From Streptomyces albiflavescens (lineage in GTDB: Bacteria > Actinomycetota > Actinomycetes > Streptomycetales > Streptomycetaceae): a stretch of DNA of 64,000 bases. Both the position numbers and the translations under genes were made by a program. This document shows positions 7,295 to 15,400 of the stretch, piece after piece (position 1 is the stretch's first letter; each line of letters starts with the position of its first letter). The stretch covers positions 62,001 through 126,000 of the forward strand of contig NZ_BMMM01000026.1 of NCBI RefSeq assembly GCF_014645835.1, read 5' to 3'. The notes under the pieces were generated by a model. That model did no database searches. It saw only the letters and a program-made list of their open reading frames with translations, and was not told where the DNA came from.

Positions 7295-10200
7295 TTACTC
7301 TGCCGATCGTTCCAAGTCACGTTCCGTCCGGCGTGGGTCATCGCGGCGGATCTTCATGTCCGCCCCCAGCCGGGCGCAGACGCTCGACTCCACATAGGGG
7401 TTGCTGCCCTGGTCGTAGTCGTCTCGTAGCTGCATCCGTTCGAACCAGTGCCACACAACCAGCTCAAGACTGTGCTCCACGAGAAAGTTCTCCAGGAAGG
7501 ACTTCTTCACCAGAAGCGCCCGGCTTTCATCCCCGGGTTCCTCGTAATGGGTGAACACGGGTGCACCCGCAGTATCAAGCCAGCCCGGACCTCGCATATC
7601 GAAGGTCAATCCTGCGGCCTGTTGGATGAAGGTCGCGGGCAGGAGAAGGCTGGCGGTGTCGCCAATGGAGCAGTCGAGAATGCCACCTTCCCAGGTGTAC
7701 TCCTCGATGGTGGGTACGACCTCGATCTCTTTTCCGCCGATCAATACCCGGCGAAGGGTGTCGTGCCGGTGCGGGCATTTCGGCCCGATACGGCCCACTT
7801 CACCGACATAGCAGCAGTCGGTGTGGCCGTGTGAGTCGAGGAGATCACGGGTGTCGTGACGTGATTCGTCTCGCAGGGCCTTCAGGAGGGTGTTGGCATC
7901 ACCGGCCTTGACGAGCAGTGTGTGGATGGTGCTCTTCTCCTGCAGGCCACGCCATCCCTGGTCGGCCATCGGATCGACCTTGTTCACGAAGCTCTCAAGT
8001 GCTACCCATTCGTGGCCTTCTCGGTCACTCAGGAACAGGGAGTCGGCAACGGTCGGCTCGGAGGCGGTATCGGCCAACAGCCATCTGATGTCTCCGCGGT
8101 ATCGGCTGAAGTCGAGGGGGGCTGGTGGCCACGCTTCGAAGCTGATCAGCGGCGGGATCCATGCCGTTGCGCCGTTGCCGCCTTCTTCGTTGAAGGCGTG
8201 GTAGTCGATCGGGGGCAGGCTGGGATCGATTTCGCGGTCGCCGATGATCTGGTGCAAGCCCTCGTAAGGCTCGCTGTCTCCGAAGTGTCGGGATGCCTGG
8301 TAGTTGTCCGCAACCCGGGCCAGCAGTTCGTGGTAGGCCATCCACTGGTACTTCTTGCCCCAGCGTTCGGCCTTGTGTCCTTCTCTTCCACCGCGCCCAC
8401 GGCCGATGCGTCGGTCTTCGTCTCCGAACAGTCTGGGTGTCCACCCGAGACTCATCGTGCGGCGGAAGATCCAGCGGCACGCGACGTCTGCCGGATAGTC
8501 GTGGTTCACCGGCTTGGGATACACGAACGAGGCATCCCAAAGCCTTCGCTGCTCTTCGCTCAGCGGATCCTCTACACGTCGCAGAAGAGACTTGAGCCGG
8601 CTCAGTGCCTGCTCTTCAGGGTTGCGCAACTGGTCGGCCAGCGTCACCTTCTGTTCTTCACTGAGCGACGCGACGAACTTCTCCCAGCGGCTCTTGATGA
8701 ACCTCGGCTTCCGGGGCTGCCGTTCGGGGTACGTCTGCCCGGTGCGGTAGCGCGAGAAGTGATGAATGCCAGACTGGACAACGTAGCGGGCGAAATCACC
8801 CATGCCCATCAATGAGACATAGATCGACAAGTAACTCTCGTCAGCGGATTCTCCCTCGCGCCCACCGTACTTGGCCTTGATCGTCGCCTCCGTCGGTGAC
8901 GGGCCAGGCACCGCCAGCCCGTATGGGCGTCGGGACGTATCAAGCGCCGACTCCGGTAGCAGCTGCTGCGCTACGGCCCATCGGACGATGCCGCGGGCAG
9001 CGTCGAGGAGCAGCTCGTCCGGTCGGACGGGTGGGGTGAAGACCAGGTGGTGAACCAGTTCTACGAGAGATTTTGCCTGATCAGCTTGTTGAGGAGAGCT
9101 GCGCAGGAGTGCACCGTAGGCGATCGCGACTACACGCTGGACCACGTAAGGATCATCGACCGCCCAGAAACGCTCGACGAGTGCGCGTATGACGTCGAGA
9201 TGCCCACGTAGCAGGTGGACCAGGGCTTTGGTGGTCCAGTCGCGCATGAATCGGTTCGGCGAAGAAAGGAGCCAGCACAGGGGGATGCAGGCAAGCTCGA
9301 CCACCTTGGGGTCGTAGGCAGGATAGGGTCCCGCTGCCGCCCAGCGGGCGAGTCGGGCTGTCGTTCCCGAGGCGTCGGACAGCGCGTGATACATCGCGAT
9401 ACCGAAGTCGCTGTCGCGCTCGGGCATCTTCCGCTGGAGGAGATACCGGTGCAGTCCCTCGCCGTTGAGTCGGTTGTCGGGCTGCGGTGCGAGGGCGAAG
9501 AGTATTTCGTAGAGTTCTGAACGACGCAGATAGCGCTGGGCATCGTTCAGCAGGTCGATCGTCCGCTGAGTGATTGCTACCGAGGCACGGTACGGCAGGG
9601 TCTCCACAAGTACCTCATAGAGCCGGCGGGCGCGCCGGTGCCGGTTCCATGCGTCCCTGTCTTCGTGTCCGTCGGGCGCCTCGGTCATCCTGATACTCAG
9701 GTAGTCCAGCAGCTCCAGGCCGTAGACCTCGGGGAACAGGATAGTCGCTGCCTCGTGGATCCCCCAACTGCTCTCCTCCGTCAGCCACTGTCTGACGGCT
9801 TCGTCGTTCAGCGGGTCGCCGGACAGGGCAAGGCGACGTTTCAAGAGCAGGAAGTCAGCGAAGGCCTGGAAGACGATGCGAACACCTTCCCCGGACTGTC
9901 CGCTTCCCAGGTGGAGACGCTCGCGTGTGAGCACTCCCTCCTCCTGCAGAAGGCCCATGAGCCGCACAGCGTCAATTCGGGGGTCTTCGATCGACGAGCC
10001 GGCTGTTTCATGGGCGCTGGCGGCGCTCATGCTCTCGCGGCCAAGCCGGGACAACTCGTCAAGGAGAGCGTTCAACGCATGGCGGACGTGAGTCTGTGCC
10101 GCCTCTAGTTCGTAGCTTGAGGTTGCGTCGGGGCGGAGGCGGCGAGCTACGGTGCGGATCTTTGCGCCGAGGTAGCGCTCGAAGATGGCGACGCGGCCCT

Positions 10201-11896
10201 GGTGGCCGGTGGGAAGCGAGCGGGTGTTGGGATCCGAGAGGCTTTCGCAGTACAGGCGGAGGAAAAGCGGCAGCGTGAACTCGGGCGTCAGGAGCGGGAT
10301 TTTGGGTGCTTCGAGACCATAGTGATCGAAGTAGCGCTGTGTCGCCTCGACTTCCCTCTCGGCGAATCCCGGATGTGTGTGGTGGACATAGTGTTTGTCC
10401 TCGGTGCCCTCCAGCACGAGATCACGGTAGGTGTCACGGCAAGAGACGACGAGGGCGACGTGCGGATGCCGCGCGACGGCAGCCCTCAGCCTCGGGAGGT
10501 GCGTTCGCCAGAAGTCCGCTGGTGTCGTCTCGTTGAGCGCATCGATGAAAATCACGAAACGGCTACCAGACGTCGAGGCAGCTTCGCCGGCGGCATCCAT
10601 GGCGCTCAGGAGCACATCGCCGCCGACAGGTTCCAAGCCGAGTTGGTCCGCGACGCTCGCCCAGAGGTCGCCCCTGCCGAACTGCGCACCGGCCAGGAAC
10701 ACTGCGGGCCGATCAGCGAGCAAAGCACGGTGGGTGGCGTCAAGAAACAGGTGCGTCTTGCCGGACCCTGCTTTCCCTGTCAGAAAGTAGGTGCGCTGGC
10801 GGAAGGCTCGGCCGACCGAAGAGTCAAGCCATGAGTGCAGTTCGTTGATCGCTTTGCCCAGCACACCGACGCCATAGCCCTCGGCGCGTTCCGGAGGGTT
10901 CTGGTTCCGCTTGGGGTCATCGCTCGGCAGCTCCCGCCACTCGGCCTTCGCCCTGCGCTCGTAGTCCCTGGCAGCTTCAATGGCTTCAGCAGTGTTCGAC
11001 AGCTGATCTGTGAGGTTCAGCAGGGTAGTTGGAGGATCCCCAGCTTGTGCTGCGATGGCGCTCGTGGTCGACTTCAGGGCTGCTGCCGCGTCATGGATGG
11101 CTTGGTAGACGAAGGCGCCAGGGGCGTCCTCATCCTTGACCAGGGCGTGTAGATCGTTTACGGCGGTGACGACGTCGCGGCGCAGACGATTGAAATGAGT
11201 GAGGACCGCCTGGTCGAAGCCGAGGGCGATGAGGTCTTCCTGGATGGGTACGTCGACCTGCAGATCGGGCCGGTACTTCTCGCCGGCAGCGTCGGCCTGC
11301 TCCTTGTAGCGCTGCTCCAGCCAGTCGCGCCCGAGCACGACGTGATGCCACCAGAACCAGCGCCGACCACGGTGCTCCGGCTTGGACAGCTCGTCCAGCA
11401 GATCGCTCTCCTGCACCAGTTCGAACTGAATCCTGTCGGCGCCGGAGATCGTTTCCTTCCAGGTCGCGACCTTTGCCTCGTACTTCTGTCGCTGAGACTT
11501 GCGCTCCCCGCCGCGCGTGCCGGTGGCCAGGTTCCAGGAGATCGCGAACGTCAGCTTGCGGAGTTCCGGTCGCTCCTTGGCTACGCGCTTCACCGAATCC
11601 GTCATGGCGGTCAGCAGCGGATCGATGCCCTCCACATGCTTGGCCTGCCAGCCCCACTCCGTGCCGTCCTGGAGCGTGGCGTACCACTCCACACCGCCAT
11701 CGGGATTGCCGGTTCGGATGGCACGGGTACCCACTGGCACTCGGTTCTTGAGAAGCTGGTACGACAGCTCCTCAAACGCGCGGCTCTGCTCACCGTTCCA
11801 AGCACGAAGTGTCTTGAAGCTCAACCCCTGCTGCCCCTCTTTGTCGCTTTGCCTCAGAGCGCGAATGCGGCTGCCGAGACGCCCCCAGGCCGGCAC
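7295..11896 (-). CDS. Avs-like STAND NTPase with N-terminal PD-(D/E)xK nuclease
   Basis: A 1533-residue protein from a GTG at 11896. Residues about 35-170 form a restriction-endonuclease-like domain of the Mrr/Cap4 type: FEEL (41-44), GNPDGGVEW (63-71; D66, E70) and WQAKHV (Q84, K86). A helical linker follows. The NTPase core has Walker A GKAGSGKT (374-381) and Walker B VIFIDALNET (448-457), with VVSCRDTY as a sensor region. The remaining thousand residues look like a helical-repeat sensor arm. Nuclease, STAND NTPase and long repeat arm is the plan of AVAST (Avs2-Avs4) proteins, which bind phage terminase or portal and then cut DNA. The subtype cannot be fixed by eye. It is transcribed alone, as for single-gene AVAST systems. 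Confidence 0.65.
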   Translation of the reverse strand: MPAWGRLGSRIRALRQSDKEGQQGLSFKTLRAWNGEQSRAFEELSYQLLKNRVPVGTRAIRTGNPDGGVEWYATLQDGTEWGWQAKHVEGIDPLLTAMTDSVKRVAKERPELRKLTFAISWNLATGTRGGERKSQRQKYEAKVATWKETISGADRIQFELVQESDLLDELSKPEHRGRRWFWWHHVVLGRDWLEQRYKEQADAAGEKYRPDLQVDVPIQEDLIALGFDQAVLTHFNRLRRDVVTAVNDLHALVKDEDAPGAFVYQAIHDAAAALKSTTSAIAAQAGDPPTTLLNLTDQLSNTAEAIEAARDYERRAKAEWRELPSDDPKRNQNPPERAEGYGVGVLGKAINELHSWLDSSVGRAFRQRTYFLTGKAGSGKTHLFLDATHRALLADRPAVFLAGAQFGRGDLWASVADQLGLEPVGGDVLLSAMDAAGEAASTSGSRFVIFIDALNETTPADFWRTHLPRLRAAVARHPHVALVVSCRDTYRDLVLEGTEDKHYVHHTHPGFAEREVEATQRYFDHYGLEAPKIPLLTPEFTLPLFLRLYCESLSDPNTRSLPTGHQGRVAIFERYLGAKIRTVARRLRPDATSSYELEAAQTHVRHALNALLDELSRLGRESMSAASAHETAGSSIEDPRIDAVRLMGLLQEEGVLTRERLHLGSGQSGEGVRIVFQAFADFLLLKRRLALSGDPLNDEAVRQWLTEESSWGIHEAATILFPEVYGLELLDYLSIRMTEAPDGHEDRDAWNRHRRARRLYEVLVETLPYRASVAITQRTIDLLNDAQRYLRRSELYEILFALAPQPDNRLNGEGLHRYLLQRKMPERDSDFGIAMYHALSDASGTTARLARWAAAGPYPAYDPKVVELACIPLCWLLSSPNRFMRDWTTKALVHLLRGHLDVIRALVERFWAVDDPYVVQRVVAIAYGALLRSSPQQADQAKSLVELVHHLVFTPPVRPDELLLDAARGIVRWAVAQQLLPESALDTSRRPYGLAVPGPSPTEATIKAKYGGREGESADESYLSIYVSLMGMGDFARYVVQSGIHHFSRYRTGQTYPERQPRKPRFIKSRWEKFVASLSEEQKVTLADQLRNPEEQALSRLKSLLRRVEDPLSEEQRRLWDASFVYPKPVNHDYPADVACRWIFRRTMSLGWTPRLFGDEDRRIGRGRGGREGHKAERWGKKYQWMAYHELLARVADNYQASRHFGDSEPYEGLHQIIGDREIDPSLPPIDYHAFNEEGGNGATAWIPPLISFEAWPPAPLDFSRYRGDIRWLLADTASEPTVADSLFLSDREGHEWVALESFVNKVDPMADQGWRGLQEKSTIHTLLVKAGDANTLLKALRDESRHDTRDLLDSHGHTDCCYVGEVGRIGPKCPHRHDTLRRVLIGGKEIEVVPTIEEYTWEGGILDCSIGDTASLLLPATFIQQAAGLTFDMRGPGWLDTAGAPVFTHYEEPGDESRALLVKKSFLENFLVEHSLELVVWHWFERMQLRDDYDQGSNPYVESSVCARLGADMKIRRDDPRRTERDLERSAE

Positions 11897-12368
11897 CGAC
11901 TGCTTCAGGGGTGACGGCGCCGGACGGCCTCGATCCTAACCCGCACCAGCGGGCAACATATTGAAATACAAGAAGGCGTCGCCCAGCGAGCGTCAGGACA
12001 AAGATTCCCTAGACCGTCGGCTCCGCCTTGATCCAGTGCGCGAGAAATTCACGCCCCTTTTCCGCGAGAAGCACAACCTTTGCATTACACTGCCACTCTT
12101 GCAGGATTACGAGGTTCAACTTGAATTGAAGCATCACTCTTCGATGCCACCACTGTCATAATGGATATGACAGATGGAACACAGGGCAGCCAGGTCGTCA
12201 AAGGCGCACTCCTTTACCTTCACTCACTCCGCGATGTACGCCATTTCGAATAGCATCCACGCGCTCCATACTCGATGCTGCTTAGCCAACGACGACGCAG
12301 CCTCTTGATTCGAACACAAGCACTGTTTCCGTATAGGAATACCATCACACAGGCGATTTAGACCTGGG
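11897..12368. other. AT-richer gene-free interval
   Basis: This stretch upstream of the Avs-like gene is clearly less GC-rich than its surroundings (for example 12080-12180 and 12220-12350). It should contain the Avs-like promoter. On the minus strand a short frame, 12134-12223, reads ECAFDDLAALCSICHIHYD, faintly like the end of an HNH nuclease, with a stop just before it. The AT shift suggests foreign or decayed DNA. Confidence 0.4.
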
Positions 12369-12974
12369 CTAGGGCTGGCCCACACGTCCCAACCGGCCGG
12401 ATATGAACTCCCCGGCCGTATAGTCCTTCCCTCGCTCAGCAGTCTGGAGAGCATCGGCGAAAGTAACCGCTCCGTCAGCGGCGAGGCGATCACCTTGGAC
12501 CATGCGAGCCAGCAGCTTGTGGATGCTGAAGGGCGTGAGGTTGTGGTGGAGTGATTCAACGCGTGCGTTGTAGTCCTCGCACAGCATGTACGGGTCCATC
12601 TGCTGTAGCCGCTCTGCCATGGCCATGATCACTGACTCTGCCCAGTGTTCCGCCGGATGTTTCAGGCTCCTACCGCTGCGCATGATGTCCTGAATCTCCA
12701 CGACCCGCTCCGCCGCGACAAGTTCATCGGTGTCTACGGGTTCTCCGAGCCAGTCGAGTTGCCGCAGCGCTGCTACCGCCAGGTCTTTGATGCCCGGTAG
12801 GCCCTGGCTTGCCAGGCGTTCCAGTTCGCCGACGACGACGTCCAGCAAGACGCGGCGCTGCGATACCAGTTCACCCTGGACCGTCTGGCGCAAGTTGTCA
12901 TCAGCAGCAAGGGATAACAGCGAGGAGGTGTCGACGAACCACAGGGCAGGCTTTGCGGGCGCGGGAGTCGTCAC
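12369..12974 (-). CDS. PIN-domain protein, probable toxin/ribonuclease
   Basis: This 201-residue protein opens with the hallmark PIN strand WFVDTSSLLSLA, giving the first catalytic Asp. VVVGELERLA, AESVIMAMA and LCEDYNAR supply further acidic residues at typical spacing. PIN domains are metal-dependent ribonucleases, often the toxins of toxin-antitoxin pairs. The gene lies 14 bp downstream of an XRE-ImmA/IrrE gene on the same strand, so both should share a transcript with the regulator first. Pairing of COG2856-type proteins with toxin genes is a known theme, but I cannot show that this pair acts as toxin and antitoxin. The protein is longer than VapC toxins (about 130 residues), leaving room for an extra C-terminal segment. 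Confidence 0.65.
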   Translation of the reverse strand: MTTPAPAKPALWFVDTSSLLSLAADDNLRQTVQGELVSQRRVLLDVVVGELERLASQGLPGIKDLAVAALRQLDWLGEPVDTDELVAAERVVEIQDIMRSGRSLKHPAEHWAESVIMAMAERLQQMDPYMLCEDYNARVESLHHNLTPFSIHKLLARMVQGDRLAADGAVTFADALQTAERGKDYTAGEFISGRLGRVGQP

Positions 12975-12988
12975 CGCGCTGGCCGGCG

Positions 12989-14224
12989 TCAGACGAGCAC
13001 CTCGGGATCAGCTTCCATCACCGCATCCCACAGAGCATCGTCGTCCTCGCGTTGTAGCAAGGTCGCCACTACGCCCAGGCCCACGTGCTGGTTGCGTGCC
13101 GCGTCTACCGCGGCGCTCAAGAGACGCTCGGGCGCGCGGACTGTCTGCCGAACCGTAATCCCCGCACCAGTGGGAGCCACCGAGGCGTGGCGTGCGACGA
13201 GATCTCCCACCCTCTGGCTGCGCAGGCGCTTGCCCTGATCGTAGGTGATCAAGCCCATGACGCAGAGCTGGTAGACCAGGGCCCCCAGGGAGACACCGAA
13301 CTGCTCCATGAGTGCAACCAGGCTGCGCTCGGTGACACGTCCGGCACTTAGCCATTTCAGGGTCTCACGAATGCCCTCCTCGGGCATCAGCAAGTGGCCC
13401 GCAAAGGCGTTGACACGCCTTTCTTGCAGATTGTCCGCGAACATGTCCCGCTCGCCCTCGTTGATGACGTCTCGAGGGTCACCGAGCAGGTGATGGCCCA
13501 GTTCGTGAGCGAGTGTGAACCGCACATGACCTTGGGAGAAGTCAGTGCTGGCCACGATCAGGGCCACACCGTCACCATGGATGCACAGCCCATCCGTCTG
13601 AGTTCCGAGCGGAGACAACGCTACGTCGACCCCGAAGTGCCGCTCGATCAGTCCGGGCAGGTCACCCAGCTCGTGCGACCCCAGGCCAAGTCGGAGTCTC
13701 ATTTGCTCGGCCAGGTGCTTGCCCTGACGTTCGGCCTCGGCCTTGTTGCGCGGACGCTGGGACAGTTCCTTGCGTGCGTAGTCGAAAACCTGCTGCCCTG
13801 CTGCAGTCGGCAAGGCGGGAGGCGGCGCCGCGCGCTGAGTCAAAACGTCCTCGACCTCAAGCAACTGCAGGGCGCGGCGCTTGGCGTTGCTGTCCTCGTC
13901 TGGGCTGGTGTCGCCCGCCAGCCGGTGAGCCATGGCCAAAGTCGGCCGGGAAGGCTGTCCGAGCAGATGGGCTACCGAGACGCCCAAGACTTCCGCGAAC
14001 TTCGGCAGCTCCCGGACACCGATCTTGCGCCGACCGTTTTCGATCTTTGAGATTTGGTCCTTACCCAGCCCGACGAGCGCACCGAGGGCATCACCCGTCA
14101 GTCCGCGGCGGGTACGGGCCTGTCCGACTCGGCGACCGACGTCGGCAGGGCTTACAGTCCGGGTCAAGGGCTCTGCAGGAAGCAACGAACCCAGCGCTTC
14201 CATGCCTGTCAGTCCGCCTCGCAT
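12989..14224 (-). CDS. XRE regulator fused to ImmA/IrrE metallopeptidase
   Basis: A 411-residue protein from ATG 14224. Residues about 27-90 are an XRE helix-turn-helix (GRRVGQARTRRGLTGDAL, then KDQISKIENGRRKIG). After a variable linker comes an ImmA/IrrE (DUF955) domain with the zinc motif HELGHH (H240, E241, H244) and a downstream acidic GERDMFADNLQ segment. Such fusions cleave or bind repressors controlling mobile elements and stress responses, and can be antitoxins. It heads an operon with the PIN gene. Repeats at 14266-14313 upstream are good operator candidates. An internal ATG eight codons on is an alternative start. Confidence 0.8.
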   Translation of the reverse strand: MRGGLTGMEALGSLLPAEPLTRTVSPADVGRRVGQARTRRGLTGDALGALVGLGKDQISKIENGRRKIGVRELPKFAEVLGVSVAHLLGQPSRPTLAMAHRLAGDTSPDEDSNAKRRALQLLEVEDVLTQRAAPPPALPTAAGQQVFDYARKELSQRPRNKAEAERQGKHLAEQMRLRLGLGSHELGDLPGLIERHFGVDVALSPLGTQTDGLCIHGDGVALIVASTDFSQGHVRFTLAHELGHHLLGDPRDVINEGERDMFADNLQERRVNAFAGHLLMPEEGIRETLKWLSAGRVTERSLVALMEQFGVSLGALVYQLCVMGLITYDQGKRLRSQRVGDLVARHASVAPTGAGITVRQTVRAPERLLSAAVDAARNQHVGLGVVATLLQREDDDALWDAVMEADPEVLV

Positions 14225-14265
14225 AGCCGCCTCCCCTCACGCCGCCCATCTCTGCGCTACCAGTG

Positions 14266-14313
14266 TCGCAACCAATCTCCATCATCGCAACTATTTCTAT
14301 GCAATGGTTGCGG
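14266..14313. promoter_or_regulatory. Three copies of a 9-base motif, putative XRE operator
   Basis: TCGCAACCA (14266-14274) and TCGCAACTA (14285-14293) are direct copies 19 bp apart, and TGGTTGCGG (14305-14313) is an inverted copy 20 bp further on. The array lies about 40-90 bp upstream of the XRE-ImmA start, where an autorepressor would bind. Helical-turn spacing and the inverted third copy are as expected for a dimeric XRE repressor. The rest of 14225-14583 holds no gene I recognise. Confidence 0.5.
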
Positions 14314-14583
14314 ATCTGGGCCTGCTGTGACGCACTGGACGCCCGCCAGTGCGGCCACGGCCACTCTCGCACCGAGTGAGACCACACGGCATGTCCAGGC
14401 CCAAGCCGTGCCGGCAGCATGCTCACCGCGTGACCCAATCGATGTGATGATCTACGTACCCGCGGATTTCGCAACCCGCAGGATAGGAGGAGCGCCACGC
14501 CGAGACCCCGCGCCCCTGGATGACTCCGCCGACCAGGGCAGAGTGCAGAGGAGGAGGCCCCCCAGCAAGATCCCCCCGGTCCT

Positions 14584-15399
14584 CTAATGAGGGTTGCTTG
14601 CTGCCAGGTCGTTGAGCACGGCGTTTACTGTGGACCAGCAGAGGTCGGCTGTGTCGAAGTCTGCGCTGTGTTTGGCTCGCTTTTCCGCGAGAGGGTGGAC
14701 CAGGTTGCGGTAGGTCCGTAGCAGGTCCGAAGCCATTTTTGCGTCTTGGTCGATCCACTGGTTGGTGTGGGCATGCTGAATGAGCTCCTGCAGCCGGGTG
14801 TCGCGGGCGGACCGGGTCAGCGGCACGGTCGCGGGCCTGACGTCGGCGGCGTGGACGAGGACACCTTCGAGGAGGCTCCCGAGCATGATGACGGCGGAGG
14901 TGTAGGCGCCGTGTTCTTGGCAGATACGGGCTTCATCGAGGCGTAGCTGAACGGCGCGGGCCAGGTCGGGGTCGGAGACGATGTCGGTGATGGCAACCTT
15001 CAGCTCGACGCGCTGGGGGCGAGGGGTTTCGTCGGGGTCGTACTCGACGAGGACCGGGTTGCCCTTGCGGTAGTCGACGCGGCGGCCTTCGAGGGCGAGG
15101 ACTTCCTGGAGGCGTTGGATGACGGCGTCGTAGTCGGCGAGTTGTTGTTGGTATTCGCGCCGGTCGGCCAGTCGCAGGATGACAAGTTCGGTGTCTCCTG
15201 CCTGGTCTTCCTGCCGTTCGCGCAGGATGGTGTAGATCCAGCGGTGGCGCGGGCTGCCGTCGTGGTCAGGGACGTCTTGCCAGCCGGCCCGGCGGAGGAA
15301 CGGAGCGAGTTCCCAGCCGGCTCGGCGTTTCATGCCCGGCTCGTCTCCGCAGATCATGGCGGCGAGTTCTTCGAGCGTGCTGTCGTCGAAGTTGTCCAT
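14584..15399 (-). CDS. AbiJ-like protein with C-terminal HEPN-type domain
   Basis: A 271-residue protein whose start lies one base after the helicase stop (TGA-C-ATG), so it is translationally coupled. Residues 7-62 (STLEELAAMICGDE, ELAPFLRRAGW, then HRWIYTILRE) resemble the N-terminal domain seen in AbiJ-type abortive-infection proteins. Residues 85-105 look like a coiled coil. Residues about 150-265 are all-helical, with AVIMLGSLLEGVL and RTYRNLVHP (R228, R231, H235), the arrangement of HEPN domains with an R-N-x-x-H catalytic motif. HEPN proteins are commonly RNases used in phage defence. Next to the helicase-nuclease it is a plausible toxic effector. Domain names are by pattern only. Confidence 0.6.
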   Translation of the reverse strand: MDNFDDSTLEELAAMICGDEPGMKRRAGWELAPFLRRAGWQDVPDHDGSPRHRWIYTILRERQEDQAGDTELVILRLADRREYQQQLADYDAVIQRLQEVLALEGRRVDYRKGNPVLVEYDPDETPRPQRVELKVAITDIVSDPDLARAVQLRLDEARICQEHGAYTSAVIMLGSLLEGVLVHAADVRPATVPLTRSARDTRLQELIQHAHTNQWIDQDAKMASDLLRTYRNLVHPLAEKRAKHSADFDTADLCWSTVNAVLNDLAASNPH

Positions 15400-15400
15400 G

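Noticed and set aside
11961..12161. 66-residue open frame in the AT-richer interval
   Set aside because: No ribosome site, no recognisable domain, and codon use unlike the surrounding genes.
12134..12559. Possible HNH-nuclease remnant on the minus strand (ECAFDDLAALCSICH)
   Set aside because: Only about 20 residues look like an HNH end, a stop interrupts the frame and the expected His motif is missing.
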